Shown here: positions 62,213 through 64,000 of the stretch, in pieces
Position numbering within the stretch: position 1 is the stretch's first letter
Layout: each line of letters starts with the position of its first letter
NCBI RefSeq assembly: GCF_014649995.1
Contig: NZ_BMUC01000004.1
Coordinates: forward strand, 376,425 to 440,424
Length of the DNA: 64,000 nucleotides
Direction: 5' to 3'
Origin: Streptomyces griseoflavus
GTDB taxonomy: Bacteria; Actinomycetota; Actinomycetes; Streptomycetales; Streptomycetaceae
Made by a program: the position numbers and the translations under genes
The notes under the pieces: model-generated
Seen by the model: the letters and a program-made list of their open reading frames with translations, nothing else
What the model was told of the DNA's origin: nothing
Database searches by the model: none

Positions 62213-63331
62213 ATGGAGATTCTCTTGGTCCTGATCGCCCTCCTCATGCTCGGCTTCGTGGTGCTGCCGTTCCTCAGGCGCCGGCGGGGTGCGGTGGGGC
62301 TGGTCCCGCCCGGCCATCCGGACGGGGCGGACCCGGCCAACTACGGCTTCGTCCGCGAGGAGGAGCTGGACATGCGTATGCCGGGCCCCGACCAGGACCT
62401 GCTGGACGTGCTGGACCTGGTGCAGCGCACGCAGGACTACCGCGCGGCGCAGCAGCTGCTGGCGGGCACGGGCGCGGACGGCGAGCTGCGCTGGCAGCGG
62501 GTCCAGGCCTTCGCGGGCGCGGCCTCGCTGGAGCTGGCCCGGCGTCCCGGCGGGGCGGGCGAGGCCCCGGGCGGGCAGTGGCTGCGGGTGTGGCGGTCCG
62601 AGGCGCCCAAGGACGCGGGCGGCGCCGCGGTGCACGCCGAGTTCCTGGTGCAGCAGGCCTGGCGTACGGCGGCGCCCGGCACGGACGAGTTCCGGATCAT
62701 CATGGAGGAGGCGAAGGCGGCGTGCGGCGATGCGGCACTGCTGGCTCCCGGTGACCCGATCCCGTACATCGTGGAGCTCTCGGTGGCCCGCGGACTGGGC
62801 TACTCCCAGGCCGACTTCGAGCAGGTCTGGCTGAAGATCCTGGACCGCGCGCCGGCCCACATGGGCGCGCACCTGGCCGCGCTGCACTACTGGTGCGAGA
62901 AGTGGCACGGGTCGCGGCAGCAGGCCTACGCCTTCGCGGAGGCCGCGGCGGCGCGGGCGCCCCAGGGCTCGCTGCTCGCCGCCATGCCGCTCTTCGCGGT
63001 GTTCGAGCACCTCCCCGAGGTGACCCTGGTCTCCGGTTTCTACCAGAGCGACGTCGTGACCAAGGCGATCCACGGCGCGCTGCACGCCGTGCACTCGGCC
63101 CGGCCCGACGATCCGATGCTCGCGCACGTGCGGCATCTGCTGGTCTTCTTCCTCGTCCGCGCGGAGCGCTGGGCCGAGGCCATGAACCAGCTCATACACA
63201 TCGACGGCCACGTGGGCGCCCTGCCCTGGACCCTGTCCGCCGACCCCGCGGCCGAGTTCGCGGTCTACCGCGCGATGGCGGTCGCCGGCTACGAGGCGAA
63301 CGGGGGCAGCCCGGCGACCCTGCCGCACTGA
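62213..63331 (+). CDS. Membrane-anchored TPR-like conserved protein
   Basis: 372 aa. It begins with a membrane helix (EILLVLIALLMLGFVVLPFL), then RRRR and a short linker. Residues 60-360 are helical repeats (DLVQRTQDYRAAQQLLAGTG, HAEFLVQQAWRTAAPGTDEF, FEQVWLKILDRAPAHMGAHLAALHYWCEKW). The domain faces the cytoplasm if the N-terminus is outside. I do not recognise a characterised family; it is common in Streptomyces beside metB. Confidence 0.85.
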   Translation: MEILLVLIALLMLGFVVLPFLRRRRGAVGLVPPGHPDGADPANYGFVREEELDMRMPGPDQDLLDVLDLVQRTQDYRAAQQLLAGTGADGELRWQRVQAFAGAASLELARRPGGAGEAPGGQWLRVWRSEAPKDAGGAAVHAEFLVQQAWRTAAPGTDEFRIIMEEAKAACGDAALLAPGDPIPYIVELSVARGLGYSQADFEQVWLKILDRAPAHMGAHLAALHYWCEKWHGSRQQAYAFAEAAAARAPQGSLLAAMPLFAVFEHLPEVTLVSGFYQSDVVTKAIHGALHAVHSARPDDPMLAHVRHLLVFFLVRAERWAEAMNQLIHIDGHVGALPWTLSADPAAEFAVYRAMAVAGYEANGGSPATLPH

Positions 63332-63450
63332 GCCGCGCCAGGCCCCAACACCCGCGCGACGCCCCCGCGTCCGTCCGGAAATAACCCCATCCGGCCACAT
63401 AGTCTTGCTCCCTGTGAGGACGGTCCGGGCCTCCGGTCGAGGAGTCGAGT

Positions 63451-64000
63451 GTGGCGAACGTACGGGTCTACGAACTGGCCGAGGAGTTCGGGGTCGAGAG
63501 CAAGGTCGTGATGGCCACGCTGCGCGAACTGGGCCATGCCGTGCGGTCGGCCTCCTCACGCGTCGAAGCACCGGCCGTCCGTGAGCTGGCGGGCGCCCTC
63601 GGCGCCGCGCGGCAGGGCCCGGCCGTGACCGTCGAGGCACTCGCCGCGGAACTGGACATGCCGGTGGACGTCCTGCTCACGGAGGTCCACCGGCGGACGG
63701 CCGCCACGTTCCGCGCCGGGGACCGGCTGCCGCCGCGTCTCGGCGGGCGGCTGCGCCTGGAGTTCGCCGAGGCCCGCCGGAAGCCGCCCACCGGACCGGT
63801 GAGCGCCCGGCCGCCCGAGCCCGCTCCCCCGGCCCCCACGGCCGCGCCGCCGCACTCCGTGCCCACGGCCACCCCACAGGCCACCCCACAGGCACCACCG
63901 CCCGCGGCCACCCCGCAGGTACCGCCGCCCTCGCCCGGCATCCGCGTGCCGTCGCCGGCGGACGCCTTCCCCCGGCCGGCCCCCGAGCCCGTCGCCGGGG
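63451..64000 (+). CDS. IF-2 N-terminal-domain protein, proline-rich (partial)
   Basis: From GTG 63451, with GAGGAG 7 nt upstream, to the right edge (183 codons). The first 45 residues (VRVYELAEEFGVESKVVMATLRELG) match the IF2_N domain of InfB, with a second IF2_N-like copy at about 50-105 (VTVEALAAELDMPVDVLL). Then an Ala/Pro-rich stretch runs off the window. A true infB would have a much longer Ala/Pro/Gly region and a GTPase domain; the second IF2_N repeat and divergence argue for a separate paralog. The C-terminus is needed to decide. Confidence 0.7.
   Translation, partial: MANVRVYELAEEFGVESKVVMATLRELGHAVRSASSRVEAPAVRELAGALGAARQGPAVTVEALAAELDMPVDVLLTEVHRRTAATFRAGDRLPPRLGGRLRLEFAEARRKPPTGPVSARPPEPAPPAPTAAPPHSVPTATPQATPQAPPPAATPQVPPPSPGIRVPSPADAFPRPAPEPVAG

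Overview
The window is very GC-rich with strong third-position GC bias, frequent GTG/TTG starts, ATGA and GTGA gene overlaps, mycothiol metabolism (Mca), GTP-dependent PEP carboxykinase, SigE-type ECF factors and several secreted hydrolases. This points to a Streptomyces chromosome, in a core to sub-core region. From memory only, the gene order resembles the S. coelicolor interval from metB through mca, PEPCK and a characterised N-acyl-D-amino-acid deacylase to a family 18 chitinase. No RNA gene, insertion sequence, phage gene or CRISPR array was seen.

0-17 kb: A truncated membrane/secreted protein carries a class III (Flp/Tad) pilin motif and a toxin-like tail (1-2023, minus). It is followed by an F5/8-type-C protein, a DUF192 protein and an esterase. 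Then comes a Tad (Flp) pilus operon on the minus strand, reading from 16.9 to 5.3 kb: zinc-ribbon protein, CpaB, CpaE/TadZ, two TadE-like pseudopilins, CpaF ATPase, TadB, TadC, a NarL-type histidine kinase and response regulator, Flp pilin, a TadG-like protein apparently starting at CTG, a lipoprotein and an OmpA-domain protein. No prepilin peptidase gene is in view.

17-24.6 kb: A GH18 chitinase sits behind a typical chi promoter with direct repeats. Next are an ECF sigma factor with a membrane protein, an Nramp-related transporter lacking the usual metal-binding motif, a secreted M14 carboxypeptidase and an acidic-tailed protein.

24.6-32.5 kb: A probable D-amino-acid utilisation divergon. 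One arm is a PfkB kinase, an IclR regulator, RidA and a GntP/DsdX-type permease. The other arm is a D-serine-dehydratase-like PLP enzyme and an N-acyl-D-amino-acid deacylase. The intergenic region between them holds a strong palindrome. A secreted trypsin-like protease follows.

32.8-41.3 kb: Alanine-type aminotransferase, small proteins, a DUF397-like/Nudix pair, a dienelactone-hydrolase-like protein, PEPCK, a hemolysin III-family membrane protein with an operator, a decayed TetR gene, and a Mut7-C protein.

41.4-48 kb: A four-gene cell-envelope glycan operon: processive GT2, membrane GT39/ArnT-like enzyme, DPM-synthase/GtrA fusion, and a secreted galactose-oxidase-type copper-radical oxidase with added CBM and Excalibur domains. 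It looks like a variant of the CslA/GlxA arrangement.

48-64 kb: DUF255 thioredoxin-fold protein, a large STAND ATPase with TPRs and a glycine-rich membrane hairpin, a small membrane protein and Mca, DUF4307, GreA, a DrrAB-type ABC exporter, threonine dehydratase, a MarR regulator, a sigma-like/small-membrane-protein pair, cystathionine gamma-synthase, a TPR-like protein, and the start of an IF-2 N-terminal-domain protein cut by the right edge.
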